Origin: Verrucomicrobiota bacterium
GTDB lineage: Bacteria > Verrucomicrobiota > Verrucomicrobiia > Limisphaerales > JAIPKD01
Direction of reading: 5' to 3'
Length of the DNA stretch: 43,565 nucleotides
Assembly: GCA_021733835.1 (NCBI GenBank)
Contig: JAIPKD010000022.1
Span: 1 to 43,565 of the forward strand
The translations under genes were made by a program, and so were the position numbers. Positions 32,080 to 41,065 of this stretch are shown piece after piece (positions within the stretch are counted from its first letter, which is position 1; every line of letters begins with the position of its first letter). The notes beneath the pieces are model-generated. The model searched no databases, had not been told where the DNA came from, and saw only the letters and a program-made list of their open reading frames with translations.

Positions 32080-33810
32080 ATGAGGCGTTACAGATGGTCA
32101 TTATTCCCGCAAAGAATGGATGAGGCGCTGGAGGCCGCCGAGGCGTTGGGCATATCCACCACACTGGCCCAGTGCCTGCTCAACCGCGGCATTGAACAGC
32201 CGGACGCTATGTCCTCATTCATTTCACCGAGCCTGAAACGACTCGCCGATCCGTTCAGGATAGTCGACATGGAACTTATGGTCGACCTCCTCCTCAAAGC
32301 TCGTGAGAACGGAGAAAGCTTGGTTATCTTCGGGGATTACGACGCAGACGGCGTCACCGCAACCACGCTGCTGCTCGAATCCCTGACCGCATTCGGCTGG
32401 AAGGTCAACTATTACCTCCCGCACAGACTCGACGAAGGCTACGGCCTCAGCCTTGATTCAGTTAAAAACTGCGTCCATCAGTTCAATCCCGACATCCTCC
32501 TCGCAGTCGATTGCGGCTCGACCGCAGTCGATACGATCAAGTGGCTGAAAGACCAAGGTATCAGTACCCTGGTACTCGATCACCACCAGATATCAATACC
32601 AAAACCACCGGCTACAGCGCTGGTCAACCCACTGTCACAAATCAAAAACAACGGCCACGACACCGAACTATGCTCCGTCGGCCTGGCCTTCAAACTCGCA
32701 CACGCCATACTTAAACGTGGACGCCAAACGGGGATGCCCGGCGCGTACCATTACGATATCCGCAAGTTCCTCGACCTCGTCGCCATAGGCACCATCGCCG
32801 ACCTGGTACCGTTAACCGGCGAAAACCGTATCCTCGTAAACGCCGGCCTGGCCAGGCTCGAAAAAACAAGACGCACCGGCCTCCTCGCACTCAAAAAGGT
32901 CGCCGCCGTCTCAAATCCCATCGGCTCATTCGAGGTCGGATTCCAACTCGCACCCAGACTCAACGCCGCCGGACGCCTCCAAAGCGCTACAAAAGCCCTC
33001 GAACTCCTCACCGCCGAAGATACCAAAACCGCCGAAATCATCGCCCTCGACCTCGATGCACAAAACCGCGAACGCAGAAAAATCGAAGATAATATCGCAC
33101 ACCAGGTCATCGAAAGCGTACGCTCCAGACTCAAAAAGCACAAAGACCTCGTCATCGTCGAAGGCGGACTCTATTGGCATATCGGCGTCGTAGGCATAGT
33201 CGCAGCCAGAGTAGTACGCGAATTCTATCGCCCCGTTATCCTCGTCGGCGGCGACACCAACGAATGGCGCGGCTCGGGACGCAGTATCGACGGCTTCGAC
33301 CTCGCAGACGCCCTACGCCATTGCAACGATCTGCTAATTCAACACGGCGGACACGCCATGGCTGCAGGACTCAGCCTCCACCCCGACAACCTCCCAGCCC
33401 TACGCCGGCGACTCAACAACCTGGCCGCTCAAAAACTGCCACCCGATAAACTCCGTCCCATACTCAACATCGACGCCGAAATCAGCCTGCCCGAGCTGAC
33501 CCTTGACGCCGTCGAGGAACTGAACCTCCTCAATCCCACAGGCCAACACAATCCGACCATCCAACTCGTCGTCAAAAATGTCTCACTCCAACGCCCACCG
33601 GAGTTCTTCGGCAAACAAAAACAACACTCACGCCTCTGGATCACCGACGGCTCAACAACACAGGAGGCCATCGCCTGGCGGATGTCGGGACGTAAACCGC
33701 CCTCAGGCCGGTTCGACCTCGCGTTCTCCCCAAAAATCAATAACTTCAAAGGCAAACAAACCGTTCAACTCCAGGCCACGGATTGGCAAAATTCAATGAC
33801 AACACATTAA
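32080..33810 (+). CDS. recJ: single-stranded-DNA-specific exonuclease RecJ
   Basis: 576 residues from the ATG at 32080, chosen because AGGAG lies 10 nt upstream and the family's N-terminus fits there; an in-frame ATG at 31981 would add 33 unrelated residues. The DHH phosphoesterase core has FGDYDADGVTAT near residue 84, AVDCGS near 143 and DHHQ near 166. FQLAPRLNAAGRL follows, then the DHHA1 domain with GGHAMAAGLSL near 422 and a C-terminal OB-like domain. RecJ digests single-stranded DNA 5' to 3' with Mn2+ in recombination and repair. ispD follows after 27 bp, probably in the same transcript. Confidence 0.95.
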   Translation: MRRYRWSLFPQRMDEALEAAEALGISTTLAQCLLNRGIEQPDAMSSFISPSLKRLADPFRIVDMELMVDLLLKARENGESLVIFGDYDADGVTATTLLLESLTAFGWKVNYYLPHRLDEGYGLSLDSVKNCVHQFNPDILLAVDCGSTAVDTIKWLKDQGISTLVLDHHQISIPKPPATALVNPLSQIKNNGHDTELCSVGLAFKLAHAILKRGRQTGMPGAYHYDIRKFLDLVAIGTIADLVPLTGENRILVNAGLARLEKTRRTGLLALKKVAAVSNPIGSFEVGFQLAPRLNAAGRLQSATKALELLTAEDTKTAEIIALDLDAQNRERRKIEDNIAHQVIESVRSRLKKHKDLVIVEGGLYWHIGVVGIVAARVVREFYRPVILVGGDTNEWRGSGRSIDGFDLADALRHCNDLLIQHGGHAMAAGLSLHPDNLPALRRRLNNLAAQKLPPDKLRPILNIDAEISLPELTLDAVEELNLLNPTGQHNPTIQLVVKNVSLQRPPEFFGKQKQHSRLWITDGSTTQEAIAWRMSGRKPPSGRFDLAFSPKINNFKGKQTVQLQATDWQNSMTTH

Positions 33811-33837
33811 CCAATTCGCAAATCAATTGAAGACACA

Positions 33838-34533
33838 GTGAACAACCAACCCACAACCACAGCAATCATAGTCGCCGCCGGCCGCGGCACGCGTATGGCG
33901 TCACACGAAAATAAGCTGTTCATTAAAATTCACGGCCGCCCCGTCATAGCCCATACCTGGGCGATATTCAATAATCACCCCGAAATCGATCACATCGTCC
34001 TCGTCATTAATAATACCTTGCACGACGCATTCAATGACATCGCCGCTATCGCCGGCTTCAAGAAAAGCTTCTCACTCGTCCAAGGCGGCAACGAACGCCA
34101 AGACTCGGTCTGGTCGGGACTGAACACCGTACCGGAATCATCCGATACCGTCGTTATCCATGACGGCGCCAGACCTCTGGTGTCGAATACACTCATATCA
34201 GATACCATCCATGCCGCCAAAACCTTCGGCGCAGCCGTTGCCGCTCAACCCGTCCCCGACACAATCAAAGAATCCACCGACGGTAATTTCATTTCCCGCC
34301 ACCTCGAACGTAACACCCTCTGGGCCGTGCAAACCCCCCAAACCTTTAAGATAACCATCATCAAACAAGCCCTGTCCAAGGTCTTTGAATCAGGTTTAAG
34401 CGTTACCGACGACACCGCCGCCTGCGCACTCATCGACCAACAAGTCAAACTCGTCGAATCACAATCACCCAATCCAAAACTAACCCGCCCACAAGATGTT
34501 GAGTATATTACTTCGTTGCTGAATGAGCGGTAG
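33838..34533 (+). CDS. ispD: 2-C-methyl-D-erythritol 4-phosphate cytidylyltransferase
   Basis: 231 residues, the usual IspD size, with GTG start. Visible are the CTP-binding IVAAGRGTRMASHENKLF near residue 10, GGNERQDSVWSGL near 83, VIHDGARPLVS near 104 and WAVQTPQTFK near 162, with TDDTAACAL after it. It couples MEP to CTP in the non-mevalonate isoprenoid pathway; undecaprenyl carriers for EPS depend on that pathway. No ispF follows; the next gene is convergent, 88 bp away. Confidence 0.95.
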   Translation: MNNQPTTTAIIVAAGRGTRMASHENKLFIKIHGRPVIAHTWAIFNNHPEIDHIVLVINNTLHDAFNDIAAIAGFKKSFSLVQGGNERQDSVWSGLNTVPESSDTVVIHDGARPLVSNTLISDTIHAAKTFGAAVAAQPVPDTIKESTDGNFISRHLERNTLWAVQTPQTFKITIIKQALSKVFESGLSVTDDTAACALIDQQVKLVESQSPNPKLTRPQDVEYITSLLNER

Positions 34534-34621
34534 ATGTAGGATGCTGGTTACCAATATGTAATCACCCGTATTTAAAAATATGTGCCAAAAATCATTCCCG
34601 TGTCGTTGTCCGGGTTTATGA

Positions 34622-37600
34622 TTAATCTCCGTTAATATAATCCGCACCCAATACAGGTCTAAAACCTAAACCGTTATCACTGTATGACTTGGGAAGAACA
34701 CCACGATTCGCAGAACGACACTCCAGCGAATTATTAGCCCAGCTTCCGCCGCGACACATCCGGTTTATACTTCTTTTTTCAAAAACAAGGTCTTCTACAC
34801 TTCCACCCGGATATTCCTCATAATCATCATAACACCACTCCAGTATATTGCCATACATATCATAAAGCCCCCATGCATTCGGTTCCTTCATTCCTACAGG
34901 ATACGTTCTTTGCTGACTGTTACCGTCATACCAGGCGTAATCATCGAGCTCTTCTCCCGACATATCATCTCCAAAATAATACCTCGTAGTCGTCCCCGCC
35001 CTGCACGCATATTCCCACTCCGCCTCAGTCGGCAACCGGTAAACATAACCCTCCGGCAGCCTACCGCCGGCTCGCTCACGCGCTGTCAGCTCATTGCAAA
35101 ACGCTACAGCATCATTCCAACTGACAGTATCCACCGGCATGTTTGTTGGCACATAGAATTCTCCTACAAAATGCGATGGATTCTCTCCCATAACTGCTTC
35201 ATATTCTTCCTGTGTCACTTCATACCGGCTCATCCAAAATCCCCGAGTTATCTCCACCTCCGTTTGCGGGCTTTCGTTCGCCCTGTGTCCTTCCTCCTCA
35301 GCAGAACTACCCATCGTGAATGTCCCGGACGGTATCCAGAGGTATTCAGATCCCAATTCAGGCAACGTCCATAATTCTCCTTGCTCCGGTATATTTACAT
35401 CTCCACTTGTTATTTCATGAGCAATGACGGGCCTTACTCCCAATCCATAATCGTGATACTCTTTATTCAACACACCGCGATTGGCGGAGCGACATTCCAA
35501 GGCATTACTTGCCCAGCTACCACCACGGCACATACGTTTAGAACTATCTGTATTTGCAACCGGATTTTCAACTCGCCCCCCGGGATAACCTCCATAGGAG
35601 TCATAACACCACTCCAATATATTGCCATACATATCATAAAGTCCCCATGCATTCGGTTCCTTCATTCCTACAGGATGCGTACTTTGTTGACTGTTATCGT
35701 CATACCAAGCGTGGTCATCGATTTCTTCTCCCGACATATCATCTCCAAAATAATACCTCGTAGTCGTCCCCGCTCTACACGCATATTCCCACTCCGCTTC
35801 AGTCGGCAACCGGTAAACATAACCCGCCGGCAGCCTACCGGCGGCTCGCTCACGCGCTGTCAGCTCATTGCAAAACGCTACAGCATCGTTCCAACTGATA
35901 TTATCCACAGGCAAGTTCATCCCCTCTTTAAACTGAGAAGGATTCTCTCCCATAACTGCTTCATATTCTTCCTGTGTCACTTCATACTGGCTTATCCAAA
36001 ATCCCTGTGTAATATCTACCTCCGTCTGAGGACTCTCGTTCGCCCTGTGTCCTTCCTCCTCAGCAGGACTACCCATTGTGAATGTCCCGGATGGCATCCA
36101 AACATAGCCTTCAATATATTCGCCGATATGAAGTTGTGCGTTTCTACTTTTCACTTTACCTATCGGATTGCTTACCAAAACAGAATAAATACCTTGATCA
36201 TAATTATCGATGTTATTAACTGTTAACGTACTTCCGGTTTCGCCTGGTATTCGACGATCATTGAAGTACCATTGATACTTCGGGAAAGGATCGGCTTCTG
36301 CTTCTACAGTAAAGGTCACTGAATCCCCCCTGCCTATCGATACGTCCGAGGGTTGCTCGATTATAACCGGAGCTTCTCCCTGATATGTCTCGTTATCAGG
36401 CCAATAATCGGAGTCAATAATCCTTCGGCTTTCAAATACAGTAGTAAAAGGCATACCGTTCCATCCTTCTTGAATCCACTCCAAAGGTTCAACCGCTAAA
36501 TCTTCACGATACCCACTTTCCAAGACCCAAGAATATTGCGTCGGTTCTTGTTTGAATTTCCCGTCCAAATTAAAAAATGCCTCCGAATATGTCTTTATTT
36601 CTTCAACGAGACTGAATATCTTTATTGTTAACTTTGGATGTAATGCCACATTTAAAACTGCATTACCCTCAGTAGCTCCACTAACCGGGACTCCCTCAAG
36701 TATCAACGGCGTGTCCCCTGAACCTATACTCCATTGGCCTTCCCTTAGTTGCGCTCCTATAACAGTATCCCTCGAAAACTGAAATCCGGCATTTAATTCC
36801 CCCTCGGCTTCTGTCTCAAGATGATATGTGGCAGGAAGCTCAAAGGTTATATCTATCCAAAGCGGTACATTCTGGCCGATAAAGGCCCTGAATAATCTGT
36901 GCTTAGGCTTTATTAACGAAATAGTTTTCGACATGTTCGAATCTTCGAGTATGTTTTCGCCTGAGCTAATGCCTCCTTCATACACGGCTTCTACAATCAA
37001 GTTCCCCTCTATGCTTTCATTAGCTGAGAAATCCATCTCATGTAATGTACAATTATCTATATAACCTGCTATTCGTAACAATGACTCGACACTCCACGAG
37101 CCTTCCTTAATTGTTAATAACACACCGTTTGTTTGACATAGAATTTCATCTTCAAATTGACCGCTGAAATCAAGAGGTATCCCACTTGTGGCCGGGCCAT
37201 CGTATTCAACACTACCCATCGGCGTTCCTGTCGAGGTATCAATCTCTGTAATCCCTTCCATATTGAAGCTGCCCTTATTGAATACTTCGTATAAGCTCAA
37301 TCCTAGTGTCGAAAGCTTCACTTCTCCCTCCGACGTCTCATCAATTATTCCTGTAATTCTTCTGTAAAACGGCCGCTTAGCATCATGACTGGCGATTATC
37401 TGTCCCATGGCCGGCATAATCTCGGCATCGGAACAATCTAAAACCACATTTGTCGAGGTCACCGCCATCAGTTTTAACATTGTATTTGAGCCGCCGACAC
37501 CCAATATCGTGCCCAGTGTTTCTGTTTCAGGACGTACCAGACGGAATCTCCAGCCATAATCATCCGAAGTATTACCCAAATGATCGGCAACCGTCATTTG

Positions 37601-38167
37601 CACCTCCACTTCATCACCGTATTCACCCCAGTGCTTACTATTCGGCAATTCAAACGTCACCAAACCGTCGTTATACTCCACCTCCGGATACTCGGTAGTG
37701 AATTCCCATCCCAAGGCATAAACTCGAATACTTGACGGATCGATCCCTGTCTCGTCTTTCAACCGGGCCGACAACGGAGTATTCAATCCTACGGAAGTTG
37801 CATTATCTTGAGGAACCTGTGCAACCATTGTCGGGGGTGATGTATCTAACCTTTTAACTCGAAAGAATGCCTTATCCAAAAGCGGCGCCTGTATAGGATA
37901 TTCCTCGATCAATTCATCGGCTATTACTGGCTCGTTGTTTAATACTTCCCAAGGTGATAATAAATTAGTTGACATCAAAACAGAATAACTCTCACCCTTT
38001 TGACCTCTCCAATACAAGACACATGGATTCTGGTTATTTCCCGGATTGACTGAAATGTCTTCGGCTACAAACATATCCGCCTGAATACCGGCTGCACTAA
38101 ATAAAAAAAGAGCCGTTAAACACCAAACAGACGCTTGTGCGTTTTTAATTTGTTTTTTGGTTTTCAT
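34622..38167 (-). CDS. large secreted protein with Ig-like domain and two tandem SUMF1/FGE-like domains
   Basis: 1181 residues. Signal peptide (VWCLTALFLFSAAGIQA), then a region with YWRGQKGESYSVLMSTNLLSPWEVL typical of secreted PVC proteins, an Ig-like segment containing DNATSVGLNTPLSARL and a long beta-rich region. A classical Ig-like domain comes at ~605-680 (VTFTVEAEADPFPKYQWYF; YDQGIYSVLVSNPIG). Two SUMF1-type domains end it, ~690-915 and ~943-1175, each with MPSGTFTMGS, GFWxSxYEVTQEEYEAVMG, RLPTEAEWEYACRAGTTTRYY and CRGGSWA. The first cysteine of the formylglycine-generating pair is replaced (GGSWAS, GGSWAN), so formylglycine synthesis is unlikely; lectin-like binding is more probable. 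The gene is more A/T-rich than its neighbours. Confidence 0.9.
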   Translation of the reverse strand: MKTKKQIKNAQASVWCLTALFLFSAAGIQADMFVAEDISVNPGNNQNPCVLYWRGQKGESYSVLMSTNLLSPWEVLNNEPVIADELIEEYPIQAPLLDKAFFRVKRLDTSPPTMVAQVPQDNATSVGLNTPLSARLKDETGIDPSSIRVYALGWEFTTEYPEVEYNDGLVTFELPNSKHWGEYGDEVEVQMTVADHLGNTSDDYGWRFRLVRPETETLGTILGVGGSNTMLKLMAVTSTNVVLDCSDAEIMPAMGQIIASHDAKRPFYRRITGIIDETSEGEVKLSTLGLSLYEVFNKGSFNMEGITEIDTSTGTPMGSVEYDGPATSGIPLDFSGQFEDEILCQTNGVLLTIKEGSWSVESLLRIAGYIDNCTLHEMDFSANESIEGNLIVEAVYEGGISSGENILEDSNMSKTISLIKPKHRLFRAFIGQNVPLWIDITFELPATYHLETEAEGELNAGFQFSRDTVIGAQLREGQWSIGSGDTPLILEGVPVSGATEGNAVLNVALHPKLTIKIFSLVEEIKTYSEAFFNLDGKFKQEPTQYSWVLESGYREDLAVEPLEWIQEGWNGMPFTTVFESRRIIDSDYWPDNETYQGEAPVIIEQPSDVSIGRGDSVTFTVEAEADPFPKYQWYFNDRRIPGETGSTLTVNNIDNYDQGIYSVLVSNPIGKVKSRNAQLHIGEYIEGYVWMPSGTFTMGSPAEEEGHRANESPQTEVDITQGFWISQYEVTQEEYEAVMGENPSQFKEGMNLPVDNISWNDAVAFCNELTARERAAGRLPAGYVYRLPTEAEWEYACRAGTTTRYYFGDDMSGEEIDDHAWYDDNSQQSTHPVGMKEPNAWGLYDMYGNILEWCYDSYGGYPGGRVENPVANTDSSKRMCRGGSWASNALECRSANRGVLNKEYHDYGLGVRPVIAHEITSGDVNIPEQGELWTLPELGSEYLWIPSGTFTMGSSAEEEGHRANESPQTEVEITRGFWMSRYEVTQEEYEAVMGENPSHFVGEFYVPTNMPVDTVSWNDAVAFCNELTARERAGGRLPEGYVYRLPTEAEWEYACRAGTTTRYYFGDDMSGEELDDYAWYDGNSQQRTYPVGMKEPNAWGLYDMYGNILEWCYDDYEEYPGGSVEDLVFEKRSINRMCRGGSWANNSLECRSANRGVLPKSYSDNGLGFRPVLGADYINGD
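34640..36100 (-). repeat. tandem duplication of the SUMF1-domain coding sequence
   Basis: Two direct copies, about 35425-36100 (first in protein) and 34640-35345 (second), with a period near 765 bp. They remain very similar in DNA, including long identical blocks such as the run around GACATATCATCTCCAAAATA. The similarity extends to silent positions, pointing to recent duplication or gene conversion. Confidence 0.85.
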
Positions 38168-38545
38168 GTTTCTAATCCCTTTTGATTTTATTTAAGAATT
38201 CCATCCTACTTCTCCATTGCTCTCGTCTCTCAAGAGCCGTTAACAGCCTGTTCGTTCTGAATATTTGGTATTTTGCAGAATTTGGAAATCAAATACAACC
38301 ATAAAATGAATATTATTAAAGATATTTAGTTTTTCATTATATTATTATTAGTGCCTATTAGTCTATGAATATTATAGTTGCTTCATAATAATCAACCTGT
38401 ATTATATCCTCCTAAATAGCATGCGCATCCTTCCACTAACGATAAACTGCGTAAAATGCTAATAAATAGCGCCATTTATAAGAATATACTGTCCCTAACG
38501 CAAATTGGAGTCTTCCCCTGTCACGCAAACTCCCATCGAACCCGA

Positions 38546-38592
38546 CGGAGCGCGGCTGTGTCCGAAGGATCAGCCGCAGCGGCTCCGAATGC
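38546..38592 (+). repeat. 47-bp REP-like palindromic repeat, copy 2
   Basis: Identical over all 47 bp to copy 1 at 29134-29180, 9.4 kb away. Beyond the palindrome similarity continues weakly for ~20 bp (CACGCCAGAATCCGATTACC against TACACCAGCATTCGATTGCC). Confidence 0.85.
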
Positions 38593-38836
38593 CACGCCAG
38601 AATCCGATTACCAGGTACCAACGCCTACTTTAGACTGCTGCGACCCAGTCACCAATAGCCCCACGACTAATAAAAGCGATCAATTAAGTCGATCGAATTA
38701 AGGGGGTTAGGTAAGAAAACCTCACACTCGTTCGCTCCGCTCACATTTATCAGGATTATGGGGTAAGGATTATCTCACGCCCTGCCGTTTCGTTCCCACA
38801 GTATCAGGAGAAGGTAGTAATGCGAAGGGCGATAAG

Positions 38837-38870
38837 TTTTCTCATTGCTCCGGCTCGGAGCAATGAAAAA
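38837..38870. other. perfect 11-bp hairpin with triloop
   Basis: TCATTGCTCCG and CGGAGCAATGA around GCT, extended by TTTT/AAAA with one bulged C. No T-run follows on either strand, so it is not a normal terminator, and it lies between divergent genes. Possibly the core of an unseen small RNA or a repeat remnant. Confidence 0.6.
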
Positions 38871-38873
38871 TTC

Positions 38874-38923
38874 ATAACTCTGCGCGCTCTGCGCCTCTAG
38901 CGAGTCATCGAGCGGGCGAGAGA
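38874..38923 (+). repeat. shared ~50-bp intergenic module, copy 2
   Basis: AACTCTGCGCGCTCTGCGCC then TCTAGCGAGTCATCGAGCG and GGCGAGAGA. Followed, as in copy 1, by CCTTAACAGCTCA. Confidence 0.8.
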
Positions 38924-39102
38924 TATAAAACCTTAATCCACCTTAACAGCTCAACACTTGCAAGAACGACATCCCCAGGAACTTAGCTAGAACTGAATGA
39001 CCCTGCCAATAGCCCTGCATGCCACCCAATGCTTCTTGACGCTGGGGCCTGGGAACCATATTATTTGCCTGTTTAAACGTCAAAAACAGACCATTTATAG
39101 CT

Positions 39103-40119
39103 ATGAAAACAAAGTATCTTATATTATCGGCCCTTCTGAGCGGATCGCTCTTTACGAGCGCCGCCGACCCTTACATGGGTGATTGGAAGGGTGAAATCAA
39201 ACTCCAAAACCAGCCTTCGAAGTCGGTGGCGGTTTACATGATTCCCAGAGGCAACGGCAGATACGACGCCAAGATCGTCTCTGAATTCAACAAACGCGTA
39301 CCGACCTTATTCCGGCTCAGCGGTAATATCAATAGTGACAAATTCGCGCTATTGAACTCGATACCCATGACCCCTTCAAAGGTTATTCGCGCAACAGAGG
39401 ACGGAGTGGTATTCGACACCGCGCTCTGGTCGGGAGCCCCCGATAACAGCAGCGTCAACGGCGACATCGCCGGCCGGATCAAAGGTGAGTTCAAGCTCAA
39501 ACAAACAAAACGCCTCTCACCCACGCTGGGCAAGAAACCGCCGCAAGGCGCGGTCGTCCTCTTCGACGGCTCTAATCTCGATGCATGGCAAAGCACCGAC
39601 GACGATCCCGTGGAGTGGAAGCTCGTAGACGGCGCAATGGAAGTCAACGGCGGCAACATCGTCTCGAAAACTAAATACAAAGACACGAAGTTACACATCG
39701 AGTTTCGAACCCCATACATGCCGTGGGCATCGGGACAAGGCCGCGGAAACAGCGGTGTCTATCTCCAAGGCCGATACGAAGTCCAGGTACTGGACAGCTA
39801 CGGGCTCGAGGGCGAAGACAACGAATGCGGCGGCATCTACCAGGTCGGCAAACCGCTCGTAAACATGTGCGCACCGCCGTTGCAGTGGCAGACATACGAC
39901 ATCACATTCAAAGCGGCGCGTTTCGACGAATCGGGAAATAAACTCGAAAACGCCGTGGTCACCATCGTCCACAACGGCGTAGTAATCCACGAGAACCTCG
40001 AAATTCCGGGGCCCACCGGCGGCGCATTGAACGAAAACGAACAGGAAGCCGGCGGCCTAATGCTCCAAGACCACGGGAATCCGGTTCAATACAGGAATAT
40101 CTGGCTCAAGAAACTCTAA
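39103..40119 (+). CDS. secreted DUF1080 (3-keto-disaccharide hydrolase-like) protein
   Basis: 338 residues with a signal peptide (LILSALLSGSLFTSA). Residues ~20-135 form a separate beta-rich region (DPYMGDWKGEIKLQN; GRYDAKIVSEF), and ~148-338 are a DUF1080 domain (VVLFDGSNLDAWQS; EWKLVDGAMEV; LHIEFRTPYMP; GNSGVYLQGRYEVQVLDSYG; NPVQYRNIWLKKL). The domain has a concanavalin-like fold. Some members hydrolyse 3-keto-glycosides, others are only carbohydrate-binding; activity cannot be decided here. No ribosome-binding site stands out. It converges on a second DUF1080 gene 202 bp away. Confidence 0.9.
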   Translation: MKTKYLILSALLSGSLFTSAADPYMGDWKGEIKLQNQPSKSVAVYMIPRGNGRYDAKIVSEFNKRVPTLFRLSGNINSDKFALLNSIPMTPSKVIRATEDGVVFDTALWSGAPDNSSVNGDIAGRIKGEFKLKQTKRLSPTLGKKPPQGAVVLFDGSNLDAWQSTDDDPVEWKLVDGAMEVNGGNIVSKTKYKDTKLHIEFRTPYMPWASGQGRGNSGVYLQGRYEVQVLDSYGLEGEDNECGGIYQVGKPLVNMCAPPLQWQTYDITFKAARFDESGNKLENAVVTIVHNGVVIHENLEIPGPTGGALNENEQEAGGLMLQDHGNPVQYRNIWLKKL

Positions 40120-40135
40120 TTCAAATTGCCAAACT

Positions 40136-40182
40136 CGGAGCGCGGCTGTGTCCGCAGGACCAGCCGCTGCGGCTCCGAATGC
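40136..40182 (+). repeat. 47-bp REP-like palindromic repeat, copy 3
   Basis: 44 of 47 bases match copies 1 and 2. The changes are GAAGGAT to GCAGGAC in the loop region and GCAGC to GCTGC in one arm; the arm change makes the internal GCCGC/GCGGC symmetry better. Confidence 0.8.
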
Positions 40183-40225
40183 CACGGCTTCACTCAATTA
40201 TCATACGCCACTACCTATTTATACT

Positions 40226-40258
40226 GCTGCGGCTGGCTTTCAGCTCAGCCGCGCTCCG
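40226..40258 (-). repeat. partial inverted REP-like copy 4
   Basis: On the minus strand CGGAGCGCGGCTG, a different loop (AGCTGAAAGC), then CAGCCGCAGC. It is in opposite orientation to copy 3. Confidence 0.65.
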
Positions 40259-40321
40259 AAAAAGCGGCTCCAAAGATTGATCACGCCCGATATTGTACGG
40301 ATTATCGCAATTTGTTACTCG

Positions 40322-40924
40322 TTACCCTTCTTCCCCGTCTTCGCCATCCAGTTTCTTAATGCGTATGTTCCTGAACTCGAATGTCTTGTCTTCGGCCTGG
40401 ATACCGATATAGCCGGCGGCGCCATCAATAATATCCGTCTTCCATGCCGTCTCGCCGTCGATGATCAACTCGGCATTTTCACCCATCACTTTCAGCTTCA
40501 GTTTCGACCATTTCTCCACCGGAATCCTGGGCACGCCGGCCGGCACTACCTGCATAATGCCCTTAACCAAGCCGCCGGGGGCATCGTACCTGAGGTTGAC
40601 TTGCCACCCCTCCTTCGGCCACGGCTTGCCTTCAACACCGGTTCGGAGGAAAACCCCGCTGTCGTACCTCTCCTCCAAAGCCCGCCATTCCAATTGCAAC
40701 TCGAAGTCCCTGAATTTTTCCTTTGTCCTTAACCACCCCATTCCATCGACCAACCGCAGACATCCGTCATCCGCCTCGAACCGAGCATCGTTTACTACCT
40801 CCCAGCCATTTAAATCCTTGCCATTGAACAATGCCTTCCATTCAATCGCACCGGCATTAACAGCGCTGCACGCCAAAAATACCGTCACCGCACATCCAAA
40901 AATAAGTCCTTTTCCGTTCTTCAT
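40322..40924 (-). CDS. secreted DUF1080 protein (single domain)
   Basis: 200 residues. A signal peptide (GLIFGCAVTVFLACSAVNAGA) is followed directly by one DUF1080 domain (WKALFNGKDLNGWEVV; GCLRLVDGMGWL; FELQLEWRALEERYDSGVFLRTG; WQVNLRYDAPGG; EFRNIRIKKLDG). It is the shorter form of the family and only distantly similar to the 338-residue neighbour. It lies 141 bp downstream of the sodium/solute symporter on the same strand, consistent with a sugar-uptake and breakdown unit. Confidence 0.88.
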   Translation of the reverse strand: MKNGKGLIFGCAVTVFLACSAVNAGAIEWKALFNGKDLNGWEVVNDARFEADDGCLRLVDGMGWLRTKEKFRDFELQLEWRALEERYDSGVFLRTGVEGKPWPKEGWQVNLRYDAPGGLVKGIMQVVPAGVPRIPVEKWSKLKLKVMGENAELIIDGETAWKTDIIDGAAGYIGIQAEDKTFEFRNIRIKKLDGEDGEEG

Positions 40925-41065
40925 AATGCACGCTTTTCACATATTTTCCCGATCTTCACAAGCGTTATTATCCGAAGCAAATACGGCTTTCACCATACCA
41001 CACCGTGCCGGGCACATCGCTGAATTCCCTTTAATCCCAACCGGCGCTTACCGGCGAATCCACAC

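Larger units (their letters stand above)
38168..39102. other. long intergenic region between divergent genes, repeat-rich
   Basis: About 935 bp. The SUMF1-side 300 bp is very A/T-rich and contains TATAAT-like sequences (e.g. near 38375), but no clear -35/-10 pair for the large gene. Beyond it lie the 47-bp REP-like repeat, TCACACTCGTTCGCTCCGCTCAC (related to 42860 onward), a perfect hairpin at 38837-38870 and the ~50-bp shared module. No ORF looks coding. Confidence 0.65.
40120..40321. other. spacer between convergent DUF1080 genes, with REP-like elements
   Basis: Holds a direct copy (40136-40182) and a partial inverted copy (40226-40258) of the REP-like palindrome, about 45 bp apart. The pair could act at transcript 3' ends. 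No gene seen. Confidence 0.6.

Noticed and set aside
34622-38167. SUMF1 domains as the formylglycine-generating enzyme for the sulfatase
   Set aside because: The first catalytic cysteine is replaced in both modules.
38837-38870. Hairpin as a bidirectional terminator
   Set aside because: A-runs, not T-runs, follow the stem in both directions of transcription, and no gene ends there.
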